Shown here in pieces: positions 36,556-45,360 of a stretch of 64,000 nt of DNA (the stretch's first letter is position 1; each line of letters starts with the position of its first letter). A program made the position numbers and the translations under genes. The DNA is from Calothrix sp. PCC 6303 (GTDB taxonomy: Bacteria > Cyanobacteriota > Cyanobacteriia > Cyanobacteriales > Nostocaceae), in assembly GCF_000317435.1 (NCBI RefSeq), contig NC_019751.1:4402001-4466000 (forward strand), given 5' to 3'. The notes under the pieces were generated by a model, which worked only from the letters and a program-made list of their open reading frames with translations, was not told the DNA's origin and ran no database searches.

Positions 36556-37788
36556 CTACTGACTAAAAAATAGTAAACAAGCTTGAACAATTCCGACGAA
36601 GAATCCTAAAAAGCCACCTAAATTTACAATTGCTTGTAATTCATTTTTCACGATTCCCTCGATTGCAGCTTCTAAATCGGCAGGTGAAGTTGATTTAACA
36701 CGATCAATAATAACTTGGTCGATAGATAGAATAGGAATAGCTTGAGCAACAATTTTTTCTAAATCGCGTTCAAAATATCGTTCTAAAATTTGAGCTAGTT
36801 CTTTACTGATAACTTCTACGGAGGTGCTAACAACAGTAGAACTACTGAGGCGATTTATTAGTAGTGTAGCGGTTTTGTCCCAATCGAGGGAATCGCTTAA
36901 ACCTTGAAGTAAATCGCCTCCCCGGTTTTGCATGTAGTGACGAACACTTTCGCGGGTAGTTTTACGGAGTTGACGAACTGTGGCAATGGGGAGGTTTTGC
37001 AACGAAAGATTGAGTAAGAATTTTTTAATGCGATCGCGTACATTAAGATCTTGAATCAATTCGCCAATTCTTTGGTTGGTTGCCTCCTTTTCGTCTAGGC
37101 AGTATGTCCGTAAGCGAGTTAAGGTATTGCGTAAGCCAAATAAATTTGCCACCACCCAGTAAGTACCGCTGGTTTTCTCGCGGAAACTTTCATCAACGGT
37201 TTGAATTGTTCTGTCGGTGAGAAAATCAACTAGGGCAGAACGAATTAAATCTGGGGGTAAAACAACTTGGAGTAACCAATCTGCTAATCTTGTGGCTTGT
37301 TCCTCACTCAGTTGGAACTCTAGCAAGACTTGATCAAAAATTTGGTTAATTTGAGATTCTAAAAAATCTTCCCGTCTTGCCAAAACTTGCAGTAGTCGTG
37401 GTAAAGACTCCCCGAGTAAATCTCGGAGAACTTCCGCCAGAATTTTGGCACTTTTTTGTTCTTTATCGACTTGAATTTGCTCCAAAGCCATTTTCAGCAA
37501 CCACTGAATAGCCGCTTCAACACGTTCAGGTTGAAGGAGTCTTCGTGCTAAATGCTGAAGTTCGTCTGGAGTTAACAGCGACCCCATGATGGTGTCGGAG
37601 ATGTTTTTGGCAAGTCGTTCTTGGTTGCGGGGAATTAAACCGGGAGTAAAAGGTATGCGTCTGCTACCAATATACAGGGCACGGTAAGGACGGAATAACA
37701 TTTTGATGGCTATATCGTTGGTGAAATAGCCGATAATTCCGCCTACTGCGGGGGGAGATAGGTAAAGCCAAAGGTGAGACCAATCCAC
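36556..37788 (-). CDS. DUF445 (YheB-like) membrane protein
   Basis: A 410-residue protein that starts with a membrane segment [17 protein letters not shown], the hallmark of DUF445, followed by [21 protein letters not shown] long amphipathic helical middle and a C-terminal membrane helix ([20 protein letters not shown]) follow. The GYxTNxxAxxMLF opening and PGLIP motif define the family. The biochemical role is unknown. The ATG at 37788 gives the expected N-terminus. Confidence 0.9.
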   Translation of the reverse strand: MDWSHLWLYLSPPAVGGIIGYFTNDIAIKMLFRPYRALYIGSRRIPFTPGLIPRNQERLAKNISDTIMGSLLTPDELQHLARRLLQPERVEAAIQWLLKMALEQIQVDKEQKSAKILAEVLRDLLGESLPRLLQVLARREDFLESQINQIFDQVLLEFQLSEEQATRLADWLLQVVLPPDLIRSALVDFLTDRTIQTVDESFREKTSGTYWVVANLFGLRNTLTRLRTYCLDEKEATNQRIGELIQDLNVRDRIKKFLLNLSLQNLPIATVRQLRKTTRESVRHYMQNRGGDLLQGLSDSLDWDKTATLLINRLSSSTVVSTSVEVISKELAQILERYFERDLEKIVAQAIPILSIDQVIIDRVKSTSPADLEAAIEGIVKNELQAIVNLGGFLGFFVGIVQACLLFFSQ

Positions 37789-37867
37789 TAGTGAATTTTG
37801 GATTATAGAAGAATTGAGAATTGGGAATAGGTTAGTTCTTTATTTTACCTATTTCCTTTTGTACAGT

Positions 37868-38563
37868 CTAAAATTTGCTGACAACCAGCACTCCCATCAT
37901 ATCGTTCGCAATCGGGTAGTGTGTGGCAGAAGCGAAACCAACTTGTAATGCGATCGCTATTTGTTCTGCACCGTTGGGAAAGCGATCTAAGCTGGGACTG
38001 ATATAAGCATACTCGTCTTTCAAACCCATTTGTGTAGCCGCTGGAACAACTAAATTCCCTAAATACCACTGTTGGAAGCGACGCAGGTAAGGATTAGTTG
38101 GACGATGAAAATCTAAAATTGCCGCTTTTGCCCCACTTTTGAGGACGCGGTGTAATTCTTGCAACGCTTTGGGGATATCAGTCACATTCCGTAATCCATA
38201 TCCCATAGTTGCTGCATCAAATTGGTTGTCAGGGAAGGGTAAATTTAATACATCTGCTTCTTCCCAAATAATATTTGGTTGTGGATATTGACTTTGGGCA
38301 CGTTGTTTGGCAACTTCTAGGAGTTGGCAGGAAAAATCAACACCATATACCTTTCCAGTTTGTCCCGCATATCTGGCTAAACGTAATGATAAATCACCGC
38401 TACCGCAGCATAAATCAATACAAGTGTCACCTGGTTTGGCTTGGCTCCATTTCACGGTCATTTCTTTCCAAACCCGATGCTGTCCCAAACTGAGCTTATC
38501 GTTCAATTGGTCGTAGACTGGGGCGATGCGATTAAAAATTGTTTGAATTTCGTTACTCATCAA
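37868..38563 (-). CDS. menG: Demethylphylloquinone/demethylmenaquinone methyltransferase
   Basis: A 231-residue class I SAM methyltransferase of the UbiE/MenG family: NRIAPVYDQLNDKLSLGQHR at the start, the SAM-binding motif I CIDLCCGSGDLSLRLA, VYGVDFSCQLLEVA, then FDAATMGYGLRNVTDIPKAL and a final YHLY-type region. In cyanobacteria this enzyme carries out the last methylation of phylloquinone, the electron carrier of photosystem I. Start at MM (38563 or 38560). Confidence 0.93.
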   Translation of the reverse strand: MMSNEIQTIFNRIAPVYDQLNDKLSLGQHRVWKEMTVKWSQAKPGDTCIDLCCGSGDLSLRLARYAGQTGKVYGVDFSCQLLEVAKQRAQSQYPQPNIIWEEADVLNLPFPDNQFDAATMGYGLRNVTDIPKALQELHRVLKSGAKAAILDFHRPTNPYLRRFQQWYLGNLVVPAATQMGLKDEYAYISPSLDRFPNGAEQIAIALQVGFASATHYPIANDMMGVLVVSKF

Positions 38564-38619
38564 TTAAATGTGTAGGAATTTAATGGTGTGAACCGCTCTG
38601 AATTATCAGCTTAGAGTTA

Positions 38620-40036
38620 CCAAAAAATTGGGTCTAAAGCCCCGTCCTTGTAGGACGGCTTTTTCATGATTATTGCTCATAATTGTGGGAAAATTACGTT
38701 AGTACATCCAACGTAAATATGCTGGTATTTGAGGCAAAGCTTGAGGGATTTAAAGAGCAGTATCAGTTGCTAGATGAAGCAATTAGAACTGCTCGTTTTG
38801 TCCGCAATGCTTGTATCAGATACTGGATGGACAACGGCAGGTGCTACCCTGCGGGAACGCTTTCAGCGAACAAGTCGGGAGACCCGCCCAACGCACTGCC
38901 TCACAAAAGTATCGGCAGGTACGAGTTGAGTGCTTATTGTGCTGTGCTTGCTAAAGCAGCCGAGTTTCCTTGGGTGTCGAAACTTAACTCGATGGCTCGT
39001 CAAGCTAGTGCTGAAAGAGCATGGTCTGCCATTGCGAGATTTTTTGACAATTGCAAAAAGTCTAAACCAGGCAAGAAGGGATTTCCAAAGTTTAAGAAAG
39101 AACAAACTCACGGGAGTGTTGAATATAAAACCACTGGATGGTGTTTGTCCGATGATCGCAAGTTCATCACTTTCACTGATGGTTTTAAAGCAGGAACTTT
39201 TAAACTCTGGGGAACCCGTGACCTGCACTTTTACCAACTCAAACAGTTTAAAAGAGTGCGGGTTGTGCGTCGTGCCGATGGGTATTATGCCCAATTTTGC
39301 ATTGATCACCAACGGGTTGAAAGGCGAGAACCAACGGGTAAAACTATTGGTATTGATGTGGGGTTGAACCATTTCTATACAGATAGCAATGGGGAAACAG
39401 TCACCAATCCTAGACACCTGCGTAAATCCGAGAAGTCTTTGAAACGGTTGCAGCGCCGGATGTCCAAGACTAAAAAAGGGTCTCAAAACAGAATTAAGTT
39501 TAGAAATAAACTTGCGCGTAAGCATCTCAAAGTAAGTCGCCAACGTAAAGACTTTGCTGTAAAAACAGCAAGGTGCGTAGTGAGGTCTAACGACCTCGTG
39601 GCGTATGAAGATTTGATGGTGCGAAATATGGTCAAGAATCATCGCTTGGCTAAGTCGATTAGTGATGCGTCGTGGTCGCTGTTTCGTCAATGGGTTGAGT
39701 ATTTTGGCAAGGTCTTTGGGGTGGTGACAGTTGCTGTGTCGTCTCACTACACCAGTCAAAATTGCTCGAATTGTGGGCAAATTGTCAAGAAGACTCTTAG
39801 CACTAGAACTCATATTTGTCCTCATTGTGGGCATACCCAAGACCGAGATTGGAACGCAGCACGCAATATACTGGAAAAAGCATTAAGTACGGCGGGTCAC
39901 GTCGGAACTAAAGCCTCTGGAGAGACTGATCAATACTTGGGTGGGGAAACTCCTCCAAGCAAATCAACTCGTGGAAAGAGGAAACCCAAGAAGTGATTCT
40001 TGGAATCCCCGTGCATTTATGCCGGGGAGGATGTCA
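38620..40036 (+). mobile_element. IS200/IS605-superfamily element carrying only tnpB (IS1341-type)
   Basis: The left end carries a hairpin with AGCCCCGTCC and GGACGGCTTT (38638-38662). The right end has a hairpin CCCCG / CGGGG (40007-40027) followed by AGGATGTCAA, the layout of IS605-type ends. There are no inverted repeats or target duplication, as expected for single-strand transposons. No TnpA (Y1) gene is present, so mobility would need a TnpA in trans. Exact ends are uncertain by several bases; TTAC at 38616-38619 is a possible target tetranucleotide. Confidence 0.75.
38719..39996 (+). CDS. tnpB: TnpB-type RNA-guided endonuclease (IS605 OrfB)
   Basis: A 425-residue TnpB from the ATG at 38719 (MLVFEAKLEGFKEQYQ). 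RuvC catalytic residues are visible: Asp in TIGIDVGLNHFY, Glu in LVAYEDLMVRNM and Asp in DRDWNAARNI. The zinc ribbon is CSNCG and CPHCG. All three acidic residues are intact, so it may be an active nuclease guided by an omega-RNA from the element's 3' end. About 22 residues (YPAGTLSANKSGDPPNALP and flanks, near residues 45-66) look inserted relative to the usual YWMDN then IGRYELSAYCAVLAK continuity. They are encoded by a repeat-like GC-rich segment (about 38843-38905). Confidence 0.93.
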   Translation: MLVFEAKLEGFKEQYQLLDEAIRTARFVRNACIRYWMDNGRCYPAGTLSANKSGDPPNALPHKSIGRYELSAYCAVLAKAAEFPWVSKLNSMARQASAERAWSAIARFFDNCKKSKPGKKGFPKFKKEQTHGSVEYKTTGWCLSDDRKFITFTDGFKAGTFKLWGTRDLHFYQLKQFKRVRVVRRADGYYAQFCIDHQRVERREPTGKTIGIDVGLNHFYTDSNGETVTNPRHLRKSEKSLKRLQRRMSKTKKGSQNRIKFRNKLARKHLKVSRQRKDFAVKTARCVVRSNDLVAYEDLMVRNMVKNHRLAKSISDASWSLFRQWVEYFGKVFGVVTVAVSSHYTSQNCSNCGQIVKKTLSTRTHICPHCGHTQDRDWNAARNILEKALSTAGHVGTKASGETDQYLGGETPPSKSTRGKRKPKK

Positions 40037-40109
40037 ACTCGATCTGTACAGCTATAGTTCAGTTATTGTTGATGCTTACAGCGGTCGGCGACTCAGCAAT
40101 ACTTACTCT

Positions 40110-40312
40110 ATGATTAACCTAGAAAATACCTATCCTCTCACAGACTTTAAACACAACCTCAAACAGTTTATAGAGCGCATTATATAGCTACAAAGTCTCC
40201 CCTTGTACTTAAAGTCAATGGGAAATCAGAGATTGTCATTCGAGATGCCAGCAGTTTTCAGGAAATGATGCGACGTTTGGAAGATTCGGAAACGCCCCTA
40301 AATCGAAGTTGA
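40110..40312 (+). pseudogene. Frameshifted Phd/YefM-type antitoxin
   Basis: The first frame reads MINLENTYPLTDFKHNLKQF then IERI and meets a stop at TAG. A shifted frame then continues ATKSPLVLKVNGKSEIVIRD, ASSFQEMMRRLEDSETPLNR and a stop. The two parts together are a complete small YefM/Phd antitoxin of about 67 residues. The break lies near 40178-40186. No toxin gene follows directly (the next gene encodes DUF4365), so this is a decayed orphan, probably separated from its surroundings by the adjacent TnpB element. Confidence 0.8.
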
Positions 40313-40344
40313 GGTAAGATTGTGGGAAAACTTCTAGCATCGCA

Positions 40345-41295
40345 ATGACCAAGTTACCTAAACGTACTAAGTCTCAAAAGGTTGGTGTAAGTGCTGCCGA
40401 TCTCCTCAGTTATGTTTTTGCTGAATTTTGCAACGTTATTCCTGTCCCTCAAGATAGAGATCTTGGCATTGACTTCATCTGTGAAATCATGCAGGGAGAA
40501 CACCCAACTGGAAAGTTGTTTAATATTCAATGTAAGGGGAAAGAAGAAGCTAAAGTAGAAGGTAATTCAATTACAGTTTCTATTAAAGTTACGACTCTCA
40601 ATTATTGGTTACTTCAATCAAATCCAACATTCTTAATTGTTGTTGATTGCCAAAACGGTTTGTTTTATTGGTCTTTCCCGCAGGATTTTCTCAGTTCACT
40701 TAATAAAAGTTGGCAAGAACAACAAACAGTCTCAATTCCAGTTACTGTCCAAAATCGGTTTGGGCAAGACATAAACGCCTTACCTATCCAACTAGTTTCA
40801 ATAGTCAATTCACATGCATCTGCGACTCCGCAGAATGGTGATTATCTTGGAACATTGACACTCGGAGATGCCATAAATAGGGCTATTGATTATGGATTAT
40901 ATGTGCTGAAGGCACCCTTCCATCGCCCTTTTCAATATATTGGAATGTCTATCGCAGATGCGGCAAGGGTAGTCGGCGGTAAACCTAATGAAGCAGGTAA
41001 TATTATCATCGATTCTGAGCAATCTGAGATGCTCTTAGAGGTAGAAGGAAATTTTATTAATTATGTAGATATTGAACTAAAAAAAACTGCACCTTGGAGC
41101 CTGAGCCGCCCGTTTGATTCGGAAGCAATTTTAGGAGTACTTAGCATTAACCCATCTGAGTTAGAACTAGCCCGCAAACAGACACATTTCCACACCTATT
41201 ACGACCATAAGAGAAAGTTAAAGATCGGTGTATCTTGTCAGTATGAGGGTGCACCACTATCTGTAGGATTTAGCAGCAAGTATTACAGAGCCTAA
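40345..41295 (+). CDS. DUF4365-domain protein (putative nuclease fold)
   Basis: A 316-residue protein. The N-terminal 160 residues fit DUF4365: SQKVGVSAADLLSYVFAEFC, then PQDRDLGIDFICEI, then LFNIQCKGKEEAK, TVSIKVTTLNYWLLQSNPTF and FYWSFPQDFL. The conserved D (GIDF) and QxK (QCK) positions resemble a PD-(D/E)xK nuclease core. The C-terminal half (about 170-316) is not recognised. Such proteins are frequent in bacterial accessory and defence regions; a nuclease or toxin role is inference. An attC-like sequence starts 74 bp after the stop. Confidence 0.75.
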   Translation: MTKLPKRTKSQKVGVSAADLLSYVFAEFCNVIPVPQDRDLGIDFICEIMQGEHPTGKLFNIQCKGKEEAKVEGNSITVSIKVTTLNYWLLQSNPTFLIVVDCQNGLFYWSFPQDFLSSLNKSWQEQQTVSIPVTVQNRFGQDINALPIQLVSIVNSHASATPQNGDYLGTLTLGDAINRAIDYGLYVLKAPFHRPFQYIGMSIADAARVVGGKPNEAGNIIIDSEQSEMLLEVEGNFINYVDIELKKTAPWSLSRPFDSEAILGVLSINPSELELARKQTHFHTYYDHKRKLKIGVSCQYEGAPLSVGFSSKYYRA

Positions 41296-41368
41296 ACTAT
41301 GTAATGTATTTTGTTGTATTGCATTCCAACTAATTTAGATCGGTTATTCTAGGTTGGGCAGTGGTGCT

Positions 41369-41442
41369 GTCTAACAATTGCGTTGTAGCAGACTGAAGAA
41401 AGCCGCTGGTGATAAGTTCAAGATTTATGCTTGCCGTTGTGG
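41369..41442 (+). other. Possible degenerate attC-like site after the DUF4365 gene
   Basis: GTCTAACAATTGCGTTG then TAGCAGAC resembles the 5' half of integron attC sites (R'' plus L''). The segment ends in GCCGTTG, in register with a following TTGAGCGATCGCTC also found after the better site at 45243-45327. The 3' core reads GTTGTGG, which does not meet GTTRRRY, and no clean internal stem is seen, so it is decayed or spurious. Confidence 0.35.
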
Positions 41443-41508
41443 GACTTGAGCGATCGCTCTTTGGCATAGCTTATAATTATGGGAGCGATCGCAGCCCACT
41501 CCAACCCC

Positions 41509-41739
41509 ATGACCCAAATCAGCCTCACCGAAGCCCAGCAGCATCTCCCAGAACTGATCGCCAACCTCAAACCGGGCGAAGAGATCCAGATCTGCCAAAA
41601 TGAGCGGGCGATCGCCCGTCTGATCATCGAACCTCGAACAACCCGAAAACCTCGGCAACCTGGAAGCGCGATCGGAACATTCACCATCATCGCCGATGAC
41701 GAAGAGCATCTAGAAGACTTTTGCGACTACATGCAATGA
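41509..41739 (+). CDS. Type II antitoxin, Phd/YefM-VapB-like
   Basis: A 76-residue protein: MTQISLTEAQQHLPELIANL, then KPGEEIQICQNERAIARLII and a Pro/Arg-rich toxin-binding C-terminus. The N-terminal DNA-binding fold is Phd/YefM-like. Its stop overlaps the toxin start (ATGA at 41736-41739), typical of toxin-antitoxin operons. An in-frame ATG at 41479 would add ten residues. It neutralises the PIN toxin and probably represses the operon. Confidence 0.88.
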   Translation: MTQISLTEAQQHLPELIANLKPGEEIQICQNERAIARLIIEPRTTRKPRQPGSAIGTFTIIADDEEHLEDFCDYMQ

Positions 41740-42122
41740 AGCTTCTCATCGACACCCATACCTTCCTCTGGTTTGTCCTAAACGACTCCTCGCTCAGTCC
41801 AATCGCTCGTGATCTGATAATTGATCCTTTAAATGATATTTTCCTCAGTCCAGCATCCCACTGGGAGATTGCCATCAAAATCAGCATCGGAAAATATCGA
41901 ATTCCTGGTCAGTTTGAACATTGGATGAATGATCAAATTCAAATTAATGAACTGGCGATTTTACCCATCGAAGTCGCTCATTCCGCTGCCGTCATCACGC
42001 TTCCTTTTCATCACAAAGATCCATTCGATCGGCTGCTCATTGCTCAGTCGCTTGTCGAGACTATTCCCATTGTCAGTGCTGATGTAATTTTTGATGCCTA
42101 CGGCGTTACTCGCCTTTGGTAG
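41736..42122 (+). CDS. PIN-domain toxin (VapC-like ribonuclease)
   Basis: A 128-residue PIN protein. The acidic residues expected in the active site are seen in LLIDTHTFLWFVL (Asp), HWEIAIKISIGK (Glu) and HHKDPFDRLLIAQSL (two Asp), followed by IVSADVIFDAYGV with the fourth. VapC toxins cleave tRNA or rRNA. The start ATG overlaps the antitoxin stop. The pair lies between an attC-like remnant and an IS remnant. Confidence 0.92.
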   Translation: MKLLIDTHTFLWFVLNDSSLSPIARDLIIDPLNDIFLSPASHWEIAIKISIGKYRIPGQFEHWMNDQIQINELAILPIEVAHSAAVITLPFHHKDPFDRLLIAQSLVETIPIVSADVIFDAYGVTRLW

Positions 42123-42155
42123 AGTCTGTGAAATCCTTTTGAGCTAGGCGATCGC

Positions 42156-43140
42156 CTAGAGAGGCAGTCCAGTGGAAGTAGTTGACAAAAGGTACAATTT
42201 TTGCGGAGGCTAATTTGTATGTAGGTGAACGTAATATCAGGAGTGCGTAGCTATGCGTCCCCCCATGTGGAATCCTCCCATCGAACTATCAGCAAGCGAG
42301 CAAAAAGTGGCTCAACGTATTCGTAAAGCCAAGCTGTTCTTATTTTTGAGGGAAATACGCCACGAGTTATTTGATGCAGAATTTCAAATTGAGCTAGCTA
42401 AAGTATTCAAAGATAGTAGCGTTGGCTTATGTCCAGTACCACCAGCACAAATTGCACTTGCCATCATACTACAAGCCTATACGGGAGTAAGTGACGACGA
42501 AGCCATAGAAGCAATGGTGATGGATAGACGGTGGCAATTGGTTTTAAATTGTCTTGATGGTGAAAGTTAGAAGAATTACAAATTGACCGTGCGTATTTAA
42601 CTAGTCATTTAGTTAAGCAACGTGACTCAGATTTGACGATTGTCTGCAAATCATGGCGAGTACGAAACGGTCAACTCTTTGATAAAAATGCGTTTATCTT
42701 AGATTGGGATAACTCGAAAATTCTTTGCCCAAATGGAATCAGCTTACCTTTTGTGCAAGGACAAGTAGTCCATTTCCCAAAACATGAATGTAATATTTGT
42801 CCTCTACATTCACAATGCACGGAAAGTCAAAATGGTCGTAGTGTTTCGATTCATGCCGACGAATTATTGTTAAAAGAACTAAGAGAGCGCCAAAACACAC
42901 CCCAAGGGAGGGCTAAACTCCGCGAACGTGTTTCCGTCGAACATTGTTTAGCTAAAATCGGTCAGTGGCAAGGTGAGCAAGCTCGTTACATCGGTCTACG
43001 CAAGAATCTTTTTGATTTACGACGTATGGCGGTTGTTCATAATCTTCATGTTTTAGCTCAAATCCTACTTATCAACCCAATCGGAACAACTGCATAATCA
43101 TATTTACTTGTCAATCACTTCTACTGGACTGCCTCTCTAG
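42156..43140. mobile_element. Internally deleted IS1182/IS5-type element with intact ends
   Basis: The ends are imperfect 27-bp inverted repeats: AGAGGCAGTCCAGTGGAAG at the left (from 42160) and its counterpart AGAGGCAGTCCAGTAGAAG at the right (ending 43136). CTAG flanks both sides (42156-42159 and 43137-43140), consistent with a 4-bp target duplication. The interior is only about 980 bp and encodes a broken transposase, so this is a non-autonomous derivative that could still be mobilised in trans. Confidence 0.8.
42253..43097 (+). pseudogene. Transposase remnant (IS1182-like), internally deleted and frameshifted
   Basis: The N-terminal part (42253-42570, MRPPMWNPPIELSASEQKVA onward, with SDDEAIEAMVMDRRWQLVLN) is the start of an IS1182-type transposase. 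After a stop and frame change near 42568, the C-terminal part resumes (EELQIDRAYLTSHLV through SVEHCLAKIGQWQGEQARYI and GLRKNLFDLRRMAVVHNL). The central catalytic region between them is missing, so the protein is inactive. The zinc-like segment CNICPLHSQC is preserved in the second half. Confidence 0.85.
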
Positions 43141-43239
43141 GAATTACGCAAGTTTGAGCAAGCTAGCAAGGATTACCAAACTCGTGACGAAATTGATGCT
43201 CAACTGGCATCCCAACGCCAACTAGACTGGGGCGAGTAA
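43141..43239 (+). pseudogene. C-terminal gene fragment interrupted by the IS remnant
   Basis: Immediately after the right CTAG duplication a frame reads ELRKFEQASKDYQTRDEIDA then QLASQRQLDWGE and a stop. It looks like the last 32 residues of a helical protein whose upstream part is lost. No matching N-terminal part was found to the left of the element (VapC is complete). Low confidence, as it is short and its first bases also match the TAGGAATTACGCA repeat end. Confidence 0.35.
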
Positions 43240-43375
43240 AACGTTGAGATGCTTATGCGATCGCATGATTCAAATCTACCGCTACCAGCCGTATTAATCC
43301 AATCCGCAACACACCTAAAACACCTGTATTTGTGTAAATCGTTAAAATAATACCAAAACCAAGGAGTAATTTCCC

Positions 43376-43960
43376 ATGATTGCCATTAAGGAAAAGCTTC
43401 CTCCAATGACCCCTGAAGAATATTTTACCTGGGAAGAACAACAACTAGAAAAACACGAATTGATCGACAGTCAAGTGTACGCCATGAGCGGCGGCAGCGT
43501 TAATCATAGCCGCATTGCAATTAGATTTACGACTATGGTTGATACCCATTTAGATACTAGTAGTTGCATAACAGCTAACTCAGACCTGAGAGTTAATATT
43601 GCTGGCACAAATAACTACACCTATCCCGATGTTAGTGTCACCTGCGATGAGCGAGATAAAACCACCACCCAATATATTACCTACCCCTGCCTAATCATTG
43701 AAGTTCTTTCTCCTAGCACCGAATCCTACGATAGAGGTGGCAAATTTAGAATGTACCGCAAAAATCCAATTTTACAAGATTATTTATTAGTCAGTTCCAC
43801 CAGCATTGAAATAGATTTGTATCACAAAAAAGATACAGGCGAATGGCTCATCATTAACTACCAAGCAGGCGACACCGTAGAACTCAAAAGTATCAATCTA
43901 AGTTTTCCAATTGAACAAGTTTATCGAAACCTCGACCTTACCCCAGAAACAACACCTTAA
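43376..43960 (+). CDS. Uma2-family putative restriction endonuclease (DUF820)
   Basis: A 194-residue protein with the DUF820/Uma2 pattern: LPPMTPEEYFTWEEQQLEKH, ELIDSQVYAMSGGSVNHSRI, then YTYPDVSVTCDERD and PCLIIEVLSPSTESYDRGGK, and a final YRKNPILQDYLLVSS. The PD-(D/E)xK-like residues are Asp in YPDV and the Glu of IIEVLSPS. Cyanobacteria carry many copies; function is unproven. It may be an accessory gene of the island. Confidence 0.92.
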   Translation: MIAIKEKLPPMTPEEYFTWEEQQLEKHELIDSQVYAMSGGSVNHSRIAIRFTTMVDTHLDTSSCITANSDLRVNIAGTNNYTYPDVSVTCDERDKTTTQYITYPCLIIEVLSPSTESYDRGGKFRMYRKNPILQDYLLVSSTSIEIDLYHKKDTGEWLIINYQAGDTVELKSINLSFPIEQVYRNLDLTPETTP

Positions 43961-44267
43961 AAGTGAAAAAGCTTGTTACAAATAATGTTTGTGTAAATCA
44001 TTAAAACAGTAAGTAGTCAGACAGAATTAATTACAAAAAATTAGACTTGAAACGCTTACCTAGCCTAGACAGGCTGGCGAATGGTGTTTCATCAGGGTAC
44101 GCCTACAGACCCTTTTGACCAGTCTGCGGTCTAATAAATAGTTAGACCTTCTCTTCTCCCTTGAGCCTCAGAAGTTGATGGCTCTTGGTAAAGATTGAAT
44201 TGGTTGTTCTAAGTTTGCAAGGATTTATTGTTAAACTTTTCAAACTAAAGACTGGAAAGTACTACTC
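43961..44267. other. Intergenic region, short inverted repeat only
   Basis: No gene is seen. GTCTAA and TTAGAC form a small inverted repeat (44128-44146) around TAAATAG. A GTTAGAC word at 44140-44146 meets the attC R' consensus, but no partner site or stem upstream was found. Confidence 0.35.
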
Positions 44268-45209
44268 ATGAACCTCTCAATTCGACTCCTTCAAGAACAT
44301 GAGCTATCGACGGCTGAACATCTCTTTCGACTCGCCTTTGGCACGTTTATTGGATTGCCTCAACCAACCGATTTTGGCGGTGATGCGAACTATGTTCAAC
44401 CCCGATGGAAAGTTGACCCAACAGCGGCGTTTGCGGCTGAGGTTGATGGGCAACTAGTTGGCTCCAACATCGCTACTTGTTGGGGTAGTATCGGTACTTT
44501 TGGACCGCTCAGTGTTCACCCTGACTTCTGGGATCGAGGCATTGCTCAACGTCTAATGGAACCTGTGATGGCTCAATTTGCTCAATGGGGAACGCGACAG
44601 GCTGGGTTGTTGACTTTTCCAAATAGTCCAAAGCATCACGCGCTTTATCAGAAGTTCGGGTTTTACCCACGCTTTCTGACCTTCATTATGGCAAAACCCA
44701 TTCAGGCAGTTCAGCAGGACTTACTCGCAACGACTTACTCGCAGCTCAATCCTCAGCAGCGATTGGATTGTCTCAAAGCGTGTTCTACCCTCACTGATGT
44801 GATTTATTCAGGGCTAGATTTATCGCGTGAGATTGAAGCCGTACATACGCAAAATTTAGGGGATACGGTTTTGCTGTGGGATGAGACAGATCTAGTAGGA
44901 TTTGCGATTTGTCATTGTGGTGCAGGTAGCGAGGCAGGTAGCGATGTATGCTATATCAAGTTTGGAGCAGTACGCCCAGGAATACAAGCAGGAGAACAGT
45001 TTGAACAGTTACTCGATCTGTGTGAAGTGTATGGGGCGACTCAAAAAATGTTGCGTCTCGTCGCTGGAGTAAATACCAGCCATGATGCAGCCTATTCCAG
45101 GATGGTTGCTCGACGTTTTCGTGCTGAAATCATCGGTGTCGTCATGCACAAGCCAAACGAGCCTGGTTACAATCGACCAGACGTTTTTATATTAGATGAT
45201 TGGCGCTAA
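44268..45209 (+). CDS. GNAT acetyltransferase with two GNAT-like halves
   Basis: A 313-residue protein. The N-terminal half (about 1-145) is a GNAT domain with GPLSVHPDFWDRGIAQRLME (motif A) and KHHALYQKFGFYPRFLT (motif B). The C-terminal half (about 160-313) looks like a second, degenerate GNAT fold (DLVGFAICHCGAGSEAG, then KFGAVRPGIQAGEQFEQLLD). The substrate is unknown. The DNA appears more GC-rich than its neighbours, suggesting transfer. An attC-like site begins 33 bp after the stop in the same orientation, so the gene has the layout of an integron cassette. Confidence 0.88.
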   Translation: MNLSIRLLQEHELSTAEHLFRLAFGTFIGLPQPTDFGGDANYVQPRWKVDPTAAFAAEVDGQLVGSNIATCWGSIGTFGPLSVHPDFWDRGIAQRLMEPVMAQFAQWGTRQAGLLTFPNSPKHHALYQKFGFYPRFLTFIMAKPIQAVQQDLLATTYSQLNPQQRLDCLKACSTLTDVIYSGLDLSREIEAVHTQNLGDTVLLWDETDLVGFAICHCGAGSEAGSDVCYIKFGAVRPGIQAGEQFEQLLDLCEVYGATQKMLRLVAGVNTSHDAAYSRMVARRFRAEIIGVVMHKPNEPGYNRPDVFILDDWR

Positions 45210-45242
45210 TGAAACCGAGTTTGAGTGAGGACAAGTAGCCAT

Positions 45243-45327
45243 GTCTAACAACGTAGTGGAGCGGACGAGCAGAGCCTTTTCGCTTTGTTTAAGTCATATT
45301 TATCGCCGCTCACTTTAGCCGTTGAGC
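45243..45327 (+). other. attC-like recombination site downstream of the GNAT gene
   Basis: The order is GTCTAAC (fits RYYYAAC), AACGTAG, TGGAGCGG, a roughly 43-base loop with TTTTCGCTTTGTTT, CCGCTCA, CTTTAGCC and GTTGAGC (fits GTTRRRY), 85 bp in all. TGGAGCGG pairs with CCGCTCA leaving one unpaired G, the extrahelical base expected in attC. The loop is homologous to the site at 18932-19017. It lies between the GNAT stop and the convergent xisI stop. Confidence 0.65.
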
Positions 45328-45360
45328 TGTTTGAGCGATCGCTCTTTTATTCATTACTTC

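Noticed and set aside
38863-39840. 325-codon antisense frame within tnpB
   Set aside because: Shadow of the strongly supported sense tnpB gene.
44128-44146. GTCTAA...TTAGAC as another attC-like core
   Set aside because: Only a small palindrome; no second core or L'/L'' stem at a suitable distance.
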